Assembly: GCF_016107625.1 (NCBI RefSeq)
Contig: NZ_JABASV010000017.1
Coordinates: forward strand, 1 to 54,190
DNA length: 54,190 nt
Source: Vreelandella alkaliphila
GTDB lineage: Bacteria; Pseudomonadota; Gammaproteobacteria; Pseudomonadales; Halomonadaceae
Reading direction: 5' to 3'
The notes under the pieces were generated by a model. That model did no database searches, was not told where the DNA came from, and saw nothing but the letters and a program-made list of their open reading frames with translations. A program made the position numbers and the translations under genes. This document shows positions 45,978-54,190 of this stretch, one piece after another (position 1 is the first letter of the stretch; every line of letters starts with the position of its first letter).

Positions 45978-46052
45978 TGGGGTATCGCCAAGTGGTAAGG
46001 CACCGGTTTTTGGTATCGGCATTCCCAGGTTCGAATCCTGGTACCCCAGCCA
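45978..46052 (+). tRNA. tRNA-Gln (anticodon TTG)
   Basis: A complete 75-nt cloverleaf. Acceptor TGGGGTA pairs with TACCCCA; the discriminator is G and CCA is encoded. The anticodon stem CCGGT/ATCGG encloses the loop TTTTGGT with anticodon TTG; the T-arm is CCAGG-TTCGAAT-CCTGG. The U1 base atypical of other tRNAs is normal for gammaproteobacterial tRNA-Gln. It lies between ispE and prs. Confidence 0.96.
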
Positions 46053-46110
46053 ACCTAATTATGATCTGCGTTTTCTCCCCTGATCCCCAACACTGCAAAG
46101 GTGGCTGCGC

Positions 46111-47052
46111 GTGTCAAAATTGATGGTTTTCACCGGGAATGCCAATCCCGAACTCGCTCAAAAGATTGCCGAGAGCTTAGACAGCCGTATGGGTAATGCT
46201 ACGGTCGGTCAATTTAGCGACGGCGAAATCGCGGTCGAGATCAATGAGAACGTGCGTGGTAAGGATGTGTTCATCCTGCAATCCACCTGTGCCCCCACGA
46301 ACGATAACCTGATGGAACTGATTTTGATGGTGGACGCCCTGCGTCGCGCCTCAGCTGCCCGTATTACGGCAGTCGTTCCCTATTTTGGCTATGCACGCCA
46401 GGATCGTCGCGTCCGTTCAGCTCGCGTTCCCATCTCAGCAAAAGTTGTTGCTGATATGATGGTAAAAGCTGGCGTTGATCGCGTTATGACGATGGATCTG
46501 CACGCTGACCAAATTCAAGGTTTCTTCGACGTACCGGTTGACAACGTTTACGGCTCGCCCATTTTGCTGGACGACATCGAGCGCCAGAACTATGACGACC
46601 TTGTTGTGGTTTCTCCCGATGTCGGTGGCGTTGTGCGCGCTCGCGCTATCGCCAAACAGCTTAACGCGGATCTTGCCATTATTGATAAGCGTCGCCCCCA
46701 GGCCAATCAGGCCCAGGTAATGCACATCATCGGTGAAATCGAAGGCCGCACCTGTGTGGTTGTCGATGACATGATTGATACCGCTGGCACGCTCTGCAAA
46801 GCTGGCGAAGCGCTAAAAGATCACGGCGCAGCACGCGTTGTCGCTTATGCAACACACCCGATATTGTCTGGCCCTGCCGTCGACAATATTACCAACTCGG
46901 TGCTGGACGAGGTTGTCGTGACCGACACCATTCCGCTTTCCGACACTGCCCGTCGCAGCGGAAAAATTCGCCAGCTGAGCGTTGCCGGACTCATCGCGGA
47001 AGCCATCCGTCGAGTCAGCAACGAAGAATCCGTTAGCGCGATGTTCCACTAA
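46111..47052 (+). CDS. prs: Ribose-phosphate pyrophosphokinase Prs
   Basis: Prs makes PRPP from ribose 5-phosphate and ATP for nucleotide, histidine and tryptophan synthesis. The 313-residue protein has [14 protein letters not shown], the [19 protein letters not shown] loop (here [15 protein letters not shown]), [21 protein letters not shown], and the PRPP-binding [11 protein letters not shown]. It starts at GTG with AAAGGTGG upstream. rplY follows after a 96-bp gap that holds a small GCCCC/GGGGC hairpin but no T-tract. Confidence 0.96.
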   Translation: MSKLMVFTGNANPELAQKIAESLDSRMGNATVGQFSDGEIAVEINENVRGKDVFILQSTCAPTNDNLMELILMVDALRRASAARITAVVPYFGYARQDRRVRSARVPISAKVVADMMVKAGVDRVMTMDLHADQIQGFFDVPVDNVYGSPILLDDIERQNYDDLVVVSPDVGGVVRARAIAKQLNADLAIIDKRRPQANQAQVMHIIGEIEGRTCVVVDDMIDTAGTLCKAGEALKDHGAARVVAYATHPILSGPAVDNITNSVLDEVVVTDTIPLSDTARRSGKIRQLSVAGLIAEAIRRVSNEESVSAMFH

Positions 47053-47148
47053 TCGCCTGACGCAGTAGCCCCCTATTGGGGCCCTGGAAGCGTCGTCGTC
47101 TGGTCGCGGTCGGCGGCGTTTCCTTACTTAAACCAAGAGGCAAATTAA

Positions 47149-47790
47149 ATGTCTGATTTTATCCTGAAAGCCAGCGTTCGTAACGACCTGGGGAAAGGTG
47201 CGAGCCGCCGCCTGCGTCGTGCGAACCAACAAGTACCGGCCGTTGTTTATGGCGGTGAAAAAGGCGCTCAGTCTATCTCTGTAGAAAAAACTGCTTTCTA
47301 CAAAGCGATTGAAGACGAGTCCTTCTTCTCTTCGGTGATCAAACTGGTCATCGACGGTACTGAAGAGCAAGTGGTTGTTCGTGACCTACAGCGTCACCCA
47401 TTCAAGCCGCTGTTAACCCACGCTGACTTCCTGCGTGTTGACGCTACTCACGAAATCACCATGAACGTGCCGCTGCACGTCGTTGGCGAAGAGAAGTGTG
47501 TCGGCATCAAAGATCAAGGCGGCGAACTGCACGTCCTGGCCAATGAAGTAGCCATTAGCTGCTTGCCGAAAGATCTTCCGGACTTCCTGGAAGTTGATAT
47601 CAGCAACGTCGAGCTGGGCACCACCCTTCACCTGTCTGACCTGACCTTGCCTGCAGGCGTTACGTCTGTTGACCTGTCTCACGGTGAAGAGCATGACAAC
47701 GCCGTTCTAAGCATCACCAAAGTAAAAGTACGTGGCGGTGATGATGAAGAGAGCGAAGGTGAAGGCGAAGAAGAGTCCAGCGCTGAGTAA
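47149..47790 (+). CDS. rplY: 50S ribosomal protein L25, CTC-type long form
   Basis: L25 binds 5S rRNA. This 213-residue form has the L25 N-terminal domain ([27 protein letters not shown]) plus the C-terminal TL5/CTC extension, instead of the 94-residue E. coli form. The last 17 residues are almost all Glu, Asp, Gly and Ser, an acidic tail usual in this family. AAGAGG precedes the ATG. A strong terminator separates it from pth. Confidence 0.95.
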   Translation: MSDFILKASVRNDLGKGASRRLRRANQQVPAVVYGGEKGAQSISVEKTAFYKAIEDESFFSSVIKLVIDGTEEQVVVRDLQRHPFKPLLTHADFLRVDATHEITMNVPLHVVGEEKCVGIKDQGGELHVLANEVAISCLPKDLPDFLEVDISNVELGTTLHLSDLTLPAGVTSVDLSHGEEHDNAVLSITKVKVRGGDDEESEGEGEEESSAE

Positions 47791-47865
47791 AGCGCTAGCT
47801 CTCGGCGCTGCCAACTGATGCTTTTCAGTGCCACCTGGGTCATGCCTGCATGGCTCAGGAATGAT

Positions 47866-47898
47866 AAAATCAAGCGCTTCGGCGCTTGATTTTTTTTT
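47866..47898 (+). terminator. Rho-independent terminator between rplY and pth
   Basis: AAAATCAAGCGC pairs perfectly with GCGCTTGATTTT (12 bp) around a stable TTCG tetraloop, followed by further T residues. It lies 75 bp after the rplY stop. Confidence 0.92.
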
Positions 47899-47952
47899 GC
47901 GGCCTGACATGACGTCGAAAATTTCGTCTAGAAATTTTTATGAGGTGGGACA

Positions 47953-48534
47953 ATGAGCCAGGTAACGGCCATTATTGGCCTGGGAAACCCCGGTGCAGAT
48001 TACGATGCAACTCGCCATAATGCGGGCTTTTGGCTGGTAGACGCCATTGCACGCAGTGCGCACACAGAGCTTCGCCCGGAAAAGAAATTTTTGGGCCTGT
48101 ACGCCAAAGCACGTGTTGGCGACCATGAACTGCACCTTCTCAACCCCACTACTTTTATGAATCGTAGCGGTGCTGCCGTCGCAGCGCTTGCACAGTTTTT
48201 CAAACTAACGCCTGACAATTTACTGGTTGCTCATGATGAGCTAGACCTTCCGCCAGGACAGGCACGCTATAAGACCGGCGGTGGCCATGGCGGTCATAAC
48301 GGCTTGCGAGACATTATTAGCGCCTTAGGCAACCAGAAGCAGTTTCATCGGGTAAGAATTGGCATTGGCCACCCAGGAGAAGCACGTCAGGTCGTTAACT
48401 ATGTGCTAGGCCGACCCGGCAAAGCCGAACGGGAAGCCATTGAAAGCGCTTTGGATGAGTGCCTAGCTACGCTACCACTTGCACTCTCTGGCGACTGGGC
48501 TAAAGCCATGAACCGCCTTCATAGCGTAAAATAG
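47953..48534 (+). CDS. pth: Peptidyl-tRNA hydrolase Pth
   Basis: Pth releases tRNA from peptidyl-tRNA that drops off ribosomes. The 193-residue protein has IIGLGNPGADYDATRHNAGF (catalytic His22), FMNRSGAAV, VAHDELDLPPGQAR and GGGHGGHNGLRDI, all diagnostic. GAGGTGG precedes the ATG. It is followed 108 bp later by ychF, a common pairing. Confidence 0.96.
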   Translation: MSQVTAIIGLGNPGADYDATRHNAGFWLVDAIARSAHTELRPEKKFLGLYAKARVGDHELHLLNPTTFMNRSGAAVAALAQFFKLTPDNLLVAHDELDLPPGQARYKTGGGHGGHNGLRDIISALGNQKQFHRVRIGIGHPGEARQVVNYVLGRPGKAEREAIESALDECLATLPLALSGDWAKAMNRLHSVK

Positions 48535-48642
48535 CAGCACACTTAATAAGCACCTTTATAATCAGGCGTTCTAGCACGCCCTTTTTTCAATATTGGCAGA
48601 CGCTTCCCTTGTTGCGCTGCCCTAGCGGCCAGGAAGTAATTT

Positions 48643-49734
48643 ATGGGCTTTAACTGCGGTATCGTCGGCCTACCTAATGTAGGCAAATCCACGCTTTTTA
48701 ATGCGCTGACCAAATCAGGTATTGATGCAGAAAACTTCCCATTCTGCACCATTGAGCCGAACGTAGGCATAGTACCAATGCCTGACCCGCGACTTGATAA
48801 GCTTGCGGAGATCGTCAAGCCACAAAAAGTGCTGCCGACAACAATGGAATTTGTCGATATCGCAGGCTTAGTCGCCGGGGCATCCAAAGGCGAAGGCTTG
48901 GGCAACAAGTTCTTGGCCAATATTCGCGAAACCCAGGCGATCGCCCATGTCGTACGCTGCTTTGATAATGACAACGTAATCCACGTTGCCAACCAAGTGG
49001 ACCCACGGGCAGATATTGAAACCATCAACTTGGAACTGGCACTTGCCGACCTGGATACCGTCGAAAAAGCCAGCCAACGCCTCGTTCGTGCAGTGAAAGG
49101 CGGCGACAAAGATGCCACTGCCACCAAGGCCATTCTTGACCGCATTCAGCCACATCTCGCTGAAGGTATGCCGCTGCGTAGCTTTGGTCTTGATGAAGAT
49201 GAGAAGCGCCAGATTAAGAGCTTCGGTTTCTTAACGCTCAAGCCCACCATGTACATTGCCAACGTTAACGAGGATGGCTTCGAGAACAATCCCTACCTGG
49301 ATATCGTTAATGAGATTGCGGCAGAAGAAGGCGCTGCAGTGGTGCCGGTATGTAACCAGTTAGAAGCTGAGATTGCCGAGCTGGATGACGAAGAACGTAG
49401 CATGTTCCTATCAGAAATGGGCATGGAAGAGCCAGGGCTTGATCGCGTCATTCGCGCAGGCTATGCCCTGCTTGGCCTACAAACATATTTCACCGCTGGC
49501 GTTAAAGAAGTCCGCGCCTGGACAGTGAAAGAAGGCGCTAGCGCCCCAGAAGCCGCTGGCGTGATTCACACCGATTTCCAGAAAGGTTTTATCCGCGCGG
49601 AAGTGGTTGCTTACGAAGACTTTGTCGCTCTCAATGGCGAGCAAGGGGCTAAAGATGCTGGCAAATGGCGCTTAGAAGGTAAGGATTACATCGTTAAAGA
49701 TGGCGATGTTATTCATTTCCGTTTTAACGTCTGA
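48643..49734 (+). CDS. ychF: Redox-regulated ATPase YchF
   Basis: A universally conserved Obg-family P-loop protein (OLA1 in eukaryotes) that binds ATP rather than GTP and associates with ribosomes. Length 363 is standard. The P-loop [14 protein letters not shown] lies at the N-terminus, with VDIAGLV as switch II and ANVNEDG in place of the usual NKxD, the ATP-specific trait of the family. A TGS domain occupies the C-terminus ([17 protein letters not shown], then [16 protein letters not shown]). AGGAAG precedes the ATG. Confidence 0.95.
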   Translation: MGFNCGIVGLPNVGKSTLFNALTKSGIDAENFPFCTIEPNVGIVPMPDPRLDKLAEIVKPQKVLPTTMEFVDIAGLVAGASKGEGLGNKFLANIRETQAIAHVVRCFDNDNVIHVANQVDPRADIETINLELALADLDTVEKASQRLVRAVKGGDKDATATKAILDRIQPHLAEGMPLRSFGLDEDEKRQIKSFGFLTLKPTMYIANVNEDGFENNPYLDIVNEIAAEEGAAVVPVCNQLEAEIAELDDEERSMFLSEMGMEEPGLDRVIRAGYALLGLQTYFTAGVKEVRAWTVKEGASAPEAAGVIHTDFQKGFIRAEVVAYEDFVALNGEQGAKDAGKWRLEGKDYIVKDGDVIHFRFNV

Positions 49735-49768
49735 TCAGCTGCCGCTTGATAAACAAAAAAAGAAACAC

Positions 49769-49797
49769 TTGACGAACGACGGGCTACTGAGTAATAT
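49769..49797 (+). promoter_or_regulatory. Sigma-70 promoter of tRNA-Met
   Basis: TTGACG (49769-49774), a 17-base spacer and TAATAT (49792-49797) closely match the sigma-70 consensus. The following TCGCCCCC is a G/C-rich discriminator, the feature of stable-RNA promoters under stringent control. The mature tRNA begins 16 bases after the -10. Confidence 0.8.
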
Positions 49798-49812
49798 TCG
49801 CCCCCGTTGAAT

Positions 49813-49889
49813 GGCTACGTAGCTCAGCTGGTTAGAGCACATCACTCATAATGATGGGGTCCCCTGTTCAAATCAGGGCGTAGCCACCA
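49813..49889 (+). tRNA. tRNA-Met (elongator, anticodon CAT)
   Basis: A complete 77-nt cloverleaf with encoded CCA. GGCTACG pairs with CGTAGCC, the discriminator is A, and the anticodon loop is CTCATAA with anticodon CAT. A paired first base (G1-C72) marks it as elongator rather than initiator, and the sequence closely resembles E. coli elongator tRNA-Met. An anticodon of CAT could also be tRNA-Ile2, but the acceptor and T-arm favour Met. Confidence 0.93.
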
Positions 49890-49900
49890 CACGAATATTG

Positions 49901-49932
49901 AAAGCCCGCTGACTCAGTCAGCGGGCTTTTTT
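49901..49932. terminator. Bidirectional terminator after tRNA-Met and pepB-like gene
   Basis: AAAGCCCGCTGACT pairs with AGTCAGCGGGCTTT with almost no loop, flanked by A on the left and a TTTTTT run on the right. It can end tRNA-Met transcripts on the plus strand and, less strongly, the convergent aminopeptidase gene. Confidence 0.88.
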
Positions 49933-49953
49933 CGTTATTGATCAGCAATGTAC

Positions 49954-51258
49954 TCAGCACAAATCAGAACGATTCAAAAACACCGTCAACGCCTGGGTCA
50001 AATAATCAACATCTCGGGTACCTGCTGTTTCGCGAACTGAATGCATTGCCCACTGAGGAAGCCCTACATCAATCGTCGGCACGCCCACCTCAGTAGCCGT
50101 AATCGGCCCGATAGTGCTACCACAACCCATATCTGAACGAGTAACAAACGACTGTACGGGCACATCTGCCTCACGACACACATCCCGAAACAGCGCCCCC
50201 GTTACACTGTTAGTGGCATAACGCTGATTAGCATTTACCTTAATAACTGGGCCACCATTAATTGCAGGGCCATGACGTTCATCGTGCTTGTCTTGGAAAT
50301 TCGGGTGTAAAGCATGAGCGTTATCGCATGAAATCATAAGCGATGACTGAATCAGCTGAATCAGCGACTCTTCAGTCGCACCACCTACCTGGGCATTTAA
50401 ACGCTTCAGCACATCACCTAAGAAAGGCCCCTGAGCACCGCATGCACTGGCACTACCCACCTCTTCATGGTCATTAGCAACCAATAAGGCCCCCTGGCTA
50501 GCATCACACGCCAGCATCGCCTCGAGCCCCACAAAACACGACAGTAAGTTATCTAGCCGCGCACTGGCGACCAACTCCTGACGCAACCCTACCAACGATG
50601 GCGGTTGTACGTCATAAAACCCTAACTCAAAGTCAACGACTTCCACAGCGCGCAGGCCATGCTGCTCTTCCAACCAATCAGCCAATAAGTCGCTAAGCTG
50701 CGCGCTATCACTCTGCATCACAACAGGCGACATTTGCGTTTGTGGGTTAATAACACGCCCAGCGTTTACATCGCGGTCTAAATGAATCGCCAAACTAGGC
50801 ACCATGGCAATCGGCCGGTCCACATTTAGCAGCACACTTTCTAAATGACCATCGGCGTGACGTACATGCACACGCCCTGCCAACCCCAAGTCGCGATCAA
50901 ACCACGGGGCTAACAACACACCACCATATACTTGCACCCCCAACTGCATCCATCCCGCGGCATAATGGGTGGCATTGGGTTTCAAACGCAGCCCCGGGCT
51001 GTCCGTGTGCGCACCCAACATGCGTAGGCTGGTTAACTTCTCAGCAGGCAGCTGAAATGCAATCACTGACGAATCATTGCGCGTCACGTAATAGCGCTTG
51101 CCCGGCTCAAGCTGCCAGTTAGCCGTCTCCTCAAGACGCACAAAGCCCGCCTGCTCCAAACGCTCCGCCATACAGCGAGTCGCATGCCAGGGCGTAGGCG
51201 ATTGATGCAGAAAATCACATAGCCGCGTTACACGGTCCGCGTTGAAAGCTTCGGACAT
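49954..51258 (-). CDS. apeB: M18-family aminopeptidase (ApeB/aspartyl aminopeptidase type)
   Basis: A cytoplasmic dizinc aminopeptidase of 434 residues. Metal and catalytic segments are visible: LGAHTDSPGLRLKP (His, Asp), VANDHEEVGSASACGAQGP (Glu pair) and MGCGSTIGPITATEVGVPTIDVG. SCDNAHALHPNF and INGGPVIKVNANQRYAT are also typical of M18. I use the ATG at 51258, preceded by GAGGATTTCT; an ATG four codons earlier has no ribosome site. It is transcribed divergently from prc and ends near the terminator shared with tRNA-Met. Confidence 0.94.
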   Translation of the reverse strand: MSEAFNADRVTRLCDFLHQSPTPWHATRCMAERLEQAGFVRLEETANWQLEPGKRYYVTRNDSSVIAFQLPAEKLTSLRMLGAHTDSPGLRLKPNATHYAAGWMQLGVQVYGGVLLAPWFDRDLGLAGRVHVRHADGHLESVLLNVDRPIAMVPSLAIHLDRDVNAGRVINPQTQMSPVVMQSDSAQLSDLLADWLEEQHGLRAVEVVDFELGFYDVQPPSLVGLRQELVASARLDNLLSCFVGLEAMLACDASQGALLVANDHEEVGSASACGAQGPFLGDVLKRLNAQVGGATEESLIQLIQSSLMISCDNAHALHPNFQDKHDERHGPAINGGPVIKVNANQRYATNSVTGALFRDVCREADVPVQSFVTRSDMGCGSTIGPITATEVGVPTIDVGLPQWAMHSVRETAGTRDVDYLTQALTVFLNRSDLC

Positions 51259-51396
51259 AGAAATCCTCATAACAGTAATGATTGAGTATCACAGGCTAAA
51301 TGACCTGCTACAATGCTCCCTCGGCCTACGCAACTCATAGGCTATCTGCGGGTCTAGGGAAGAATAAGTGTACACAAATCCGGGAGAGCTTGACTG

Positions 51397-53496
51397 ATGA
51401 GCTTGTTTGCAACGTTTTCGCGCTCGGTCGCCCTTGCTGTGATGCTGGTCATTGCCAGCCCAGCAGCGCTGGCGCAACTTGAGCCGACCGACGAACAACG
51501 CCAAGCGGCAGAGGAAATAGCGGATTCACTTCGCTATGGGCATTATGCCGATATTAACTTCGACGAGCAGTGGTCAGCGGAAGCTTTCCAACGCTATCTA
51601 GACATTCTGGACGGCCAGCGCTCCTACCTATTGAGCCGCGATATAGAGCCTTATCGCCACTTAGAGCGCGACATGGCAGAAGCACTTTTCGACGGTGACC
51701 TTGACGATGCATTTGCACTTTATAATCGCCTCAGCGAACGCCACACCGCTCGCCTAGAGTGGTTGCTAGAACGTCTTGATGAAGGGCTTTCATTCGAATT
51801 CGATAGCGACGAGCGCTTAGAGGTTGATCGCAAAGACGCCCCATGGGCAACCCGCGAAAGTGAATTAGACGAACTATGGCGCAAACGGCTCAAAAACGAT
51901 GCACTGACGCTTGCTCTAACCGACCAAGATGACGAGCAGATAGAAAACAATCTGCGCCAGCGCTATGAAGGACAACTATCCCGCTTGCGTCAGTCAGAGT
52001 CTGAAGACGTCTTTGGGTTAATCATGGCGGCAGCCTCCAGCACTATCGACCCTCACACCAGTTACCTCTCCCCTCGTCAAAGCGAATCGTTTGATATTCA
52101 AATGAGCCTTTCACTTGAGGGTATCGGCGCACTACTTCAAGCTGATGGCGAATACGTTAAGGTCTCCAGCCTGGTTCCCGGTGGCCCTGCCGACCGAGCG
52201 GGCGTGCTTGAACCCGCCGACCGAATTATTGCCGTGGGCCAAGAAGAAGGCGACATGGTCAATGTGGTAGGCATGCGCCTGGACAACGTCGTCGACCTGA
52301 TTCGCGGTCCTAAAGGCTCCGTTGTACGTCTGGACGTGGTGCCTGCCCAAGCAGTGGACATGACCCGCTCACAAATTGTTGAAATTACTCGCGACACCGT
52401 CAGCCTGGAAGATCAGGCAGCGCATAGCGAAGTGATAAACATTGAGCGAGACGGCAAACCTCATCGCATTGGCGTGATTAACATTCCGACGTTCTACGTC
52501 GACTTCGATGCCTGGCAAGCCGGTGAGGATGAGTATCGCAGCACCACCCGCGACGTCGCTCGAGAAATTGAAAGCCTCAAGAAAGAAGGCATTGAAGGTA
52601 TTGTCCTAGATCTTCGCAATAATGGCGGTGGCGCACTTCAAGAAGCCAACTCCTTGATAGGCCTGTTTATTGACCGAGGCCCAACCGTACAGGTTCGTGA
52701 TGCCCAAGGTCGCATTCAGCTCTACGGCGACACCGACGCAGGCACGACTTACGACGGGCCACTAACCGTACTGGTTAACCGTCTTTCCGCGTCAGCATCG
52801 GAGATTTTTGCTGGCGCTATTCAAGATTATGGCCGCGGCATTGTGGTAGGCGCCCCCACCTTTGGCAAAGGCACCGTACAAACGCTCAATGATCTTAGCC
52901 ATGGTCAAATCAAGCTTACCCGTGCCAAGTTTTACCGTATTTCAGGTGATAGCACCCAAAACCGCGGTGTTGAACCCGACATTATATTCCCCAGCCTGAT
53001 TGACCCAGAACGCATTGGTGAAAGCAGTCTAGATAATGCTCTTGCTTGGGATACCGTGCAGAACGTTCAATACCGCCGCTATGGCGACCCAGAAAACACC
53101 CTCGCCGCACTGACTTCTCAACACCAAGAACGTGCCAACGAGAATCCTAACTTCCGCTATCTAGAGCGCCAGTCCACATTGGCTCGCCAGCTACGCGAAC
53201 AGCACACCAGCGTCAGCCTGAACCGCGAACAGCGCCAACGAGAGCTAGAAGCGCAAGAAGCTGAACAGCTTTCACTTGAAAACCAACGCCGTCGCGCTTT
53301 AAACCTGCCAGAGCTGGATGAGTGGATGGATGCGCGCAGCGATAATTCGCAGTCCGAAGGTAGCGAAGCAGACGCTGCTAACGAGGAGGATAAGGATAAA
53401 GACATGCCGGTTGATCGCGCCCATGTACTAGAAGCCGCCGAAATCTTACTCGACTACGCCCATCTTCAGGGCGCACAACGCATGGCTAAGCGTTAA
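51397..53496 (+). CDS. prc: Carboxy-terminal processing (tail-specific) protease Prc
   Basis: A periplasmic S41 serine protease that trims or degrades proteins from their C-termini, for example FtsI and MepS in E. coli. The 699-residue precursor has a signal peptide (to about residue 27, ALAQ), an N-terminal helical region, a PDZ domain (about 235-320; SLEGIGALLQ, GGPADRAGVLEPADRIIAVG), and the S41 core with the Ser/Lys dyad placed at Ser466 (SASASEIF) and Lys491 (TFGKGTVQ), 25 residues apart as in E. coli. The C-terminus is strongly charged. GGGAGAG precedes the ATG. Confidence 0.94.
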   Translation: MSLFATFSRSVALAVMLVIASPAALAQLEPTDEQRQAAEEIADSLRYGHYADINFDEQWSAEAFQRYLDILDGQRSYLLSRDIEPYRHLERDMAEALFDGDLDDAFALYNRLSERHTARLEWLLERLDEGLSFEFDSDERLEVDRKDAPWATRESELDELWRKRLKNDALTLALTDQDDEQIENNLRQRYEGQLSRLRQSESEDVFGLIMAAASSTIDPHTSYLSPRQSESFDIQMSLSLEGIGALLQADGEYVKVSSLVPGGPADRAGVLEPADRIIAVGQEEGDMVNVVGMRLDNVVDLIRGPKGSVVRLDVVPAQAVDMTRSQIVEITRDTVSLEDQAAHSEVINIERDGKPHRIGVINIPTFYVDFDAWQAGEDEYRSTTRDVAREIESLKKEGIEGIVLDLRNNGGGALQEANSLIGLFIDRGPTVQVRDAQGRIQLYGDTDAGTTYDGPLTVLVNRLSASASEIFAGAIQDYGRGIVVGAPTFGKGTVQTLNDLSHGQIKLTRAKFYRISGDSTQNRGVEPDIIFPSLIDPERIGESSLDNALAWDTVQNVQYRRYGDPENTLAALTSQHQERANENPNFRYLERQSTLARQLREQHTSVSLNREQRQRELEAQEAEQLSLENQRRRALNLPELDEWMDARSDNSQSEGSEADAANEEDKDKDMPVDRAHVLEAAEILLDYAHLQGAQRMAKR

Positions 53497-53521
53497 ACGA
53501 ATTACTAAGCGCTAACTAACG

Positions 53522-53556
53522 AACGCCGACCTAAAGCAAAGGTCGGCGTTTTTTTA
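53522..53556. terminator. Rho-independent terminator after prc
   Basis: AACGCCGACCT pairs with AGGTCGGCGTT (11 bp) around a 7-base loop, followed by seven T and A/T-rich flanks. It is placed between the convergent prc and arsR-type genes and can serve both. Confidence 0.9.
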
Positions 53557-53567
53557 TTGGCTAGTTA

Positions 53568-53930
53568 TTAGCATAGTGCTGCCCGCCGTGCCGGTCGGTC
53601 GCCCATTTTCGCTAGCCGCAGGACTAGCGCCTGGAGACGTACTGCGCTACCTTCGGCGCCAGCGTCAATAGTAGCCCGCACCCAGTCTGGCAGATCAGGC
53701 GACAAGCGATAGTATACCCACTGCCCCTCCCTCTGATCGATTAGCAATCCACACTGACGCAACTGGGCTAAATGACGCGATACTTTAGGCTGCGACTCCT
53801 CTAGCGCATAGGTCATTTCGCACACACACAACGATTGCTCTTTGGCGATCAAGAGCACCAGCATTAACCGCGTTTCGTCACTTAGACACTTAAATACCTG
53901 TAGCGCATGCAAACCGACAGCTTTTCCCAC
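53568..53930 (-). CDS. arsR: ArsR-family metalloregulator
   Basis: A 120-residue winged-helix repressor. The recognition region reads ESQPKVSRHLAQLRQCGLL and the wing QWVYYRLSP. The metal-sensing site corresponds to SLCVCEM (Cys35, Cys37), the same place as the As(III)-binding CVC of E. coli ArsR, though the third cysteine there is Tyr here, so a different trivalent or thiol ligand set is possible. The GTG at 53930 has GGGAAGG upstream and lies downstream of the putative promoter; the frame is open further to 54032. No arsenic-resistance genes are in view, so it is an orphan regulator. Confidence 0.85.
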   Translation of the reverse strand: MGKAVGLHALQVFKCLSDETRLMLVLLIAKEQSLCVCEMTYALEESQPKVSRHLAQLRQCGLLIDQREGQWVYYRLSPDLPDWVRATIDAGAEGSAVRLQALVLRLAKMGDRPARRAALC

Positions 53931-54027
53931 GAGCACCTTCCCAAATAATGAGTATCCAAAACAGTCTATACGTCCGCCAACCGAGAGGCACAAAAAATCA
54001 CCCAAATGCCAGAGGGCACTGAGTGTT

Positions 54028-54055
54028 ATCATAAATAAAGCATTGAGATGTCAAT
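54028..54055 (-). promoter_or_regulatory. Putative arsR promoter with overlapping inverted repeat
   Basis: On the minus strand TTGACA and TATGAT are separated by 15 bases. The -35 is embedded in an inverted repeat ATTGA-N4-TCAAT (54042-54055), the kind of site where an ArsR dimer would autorepress. The short spacer makes the exact -10 uncertain. Confidence 0.45.
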
Positions 54056-54127
54056 CGCTCGATATAAGCTGGCGGCAACGCAGGTAATGCTTACGAGAAA
54101 AGCAAAGCTGGAAGATAAAAAACAGAG

Positions 54128-54190
54128 TGGCTCCCCGAGCAGGACTCGAACCTGCGACCCAATGATTAACAGTCATTTGCTCTACCAACT
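54128..54190 (-). tRNA. tRNA-Asn (anticodon GTT), 5' end beyond window
   Basis: Read on the minus strand, the 3' part ends in encoded CCA, has the T-arm GCAGG-TTCGAGT-CCTGC and the anticodon loop CTGTTAA with anticodon GTT. The acceptor 5' strand and part of the D-arm lie outside the right edge. Confidence 0.92.

Noticed and set aside
45978..46052. tRNA-Gln as a site of integration
   Set aside because: No integrase, direct repeat of the tRNA 3' end or composition change follows; prs begins 58 bp later in conserved order.

Overview
The window looks like a chromosomal segment of a moderately halophilic gammaproteobacterium, most likely Halomonadaceae (Halomonas or Vreelandella type). This is inferred from protein character, gene order (hemA-prfA-prmC-moeB; lolB-ispE-tRNA-prs-rplY-pth-ychF), a CysP-type cysPTWA operon and acidic exported proteins; no database search was possible. 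I see no phage, insertion sequence, integron or CRISPR array. Most of the window is core genome, with a few accessory or poorly characterised genes.

Layout. 1-7 kb: 3' end of a YdiJ-like FAD/Fe-S dehydrogenase, then a minus-strand set trpG-trpD-trpC, gph and rpe, interrupted by two plus-strand genes (an orphan Mn/Fe-type binding protein and NDH-2). 7-11 kb: cysP-cysT-cysW-cysA, tightly coupled. 11-14 kb: single genes for an AlkB-like dioxygenase, a YajG lipoprotein, thiopurine methyltransferase, an SH3/coiled-coil membrane protein and DUF1820. 14.4-18.5 kb: an ATP-grasp ligase, a 676-residue protein in which I see a papain-like Cys/His/Asn arrangement, and a TlyA-type rRNA methyltransferase; this is the least understood block. 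18.5-25.4 kb: MscK-type channel, phospholipase A1, yqjD-yqjE-yqjK-like stress operon, YhiN-type flavoprotein. 25.6-30.7 kb: RND efflux adaptor and pump, DUF3617 protein, CPXCG protein. 30.7-35 kb: potFGHI putrescine importer on the minus strand with hairpins after potF. 35-37.6 kb: ahpC-ahpF with a good OxyR-like site. 37.7-42.3 kb: hemA-prfA-prmC-lrp-moeB on the minus strand. 42.5-49.7 kb: TPR lipoprotein, lolB, ispE, tRNA-Gln, prs, rplY, pth, ychF. 49.8-54.2 kb: tRNA-Met, M18 aminopeptidase, tail-specific protease, ArsR-type repressor, and part of tRNA-Asn.

The genes serve amino acid and sulfur supply, polyamine uptake, peroxide defence, envelope maintenance (LolB, PldA, Prc, RND pump, mechanosensitive channel) and translation (PrfA, PrmC, Pth, YchF, L25, TlyA, tRNAs). 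The strongest candidate for something undescribed is the ATP-grasp plus putative papain-fold pair at 14374-17658: the domain signals come from the sequence, but substrate and role are unknown. Start codons were chosen from Shine-Dalgarno spacing and family length, and several differ from the longest possible reading frame.
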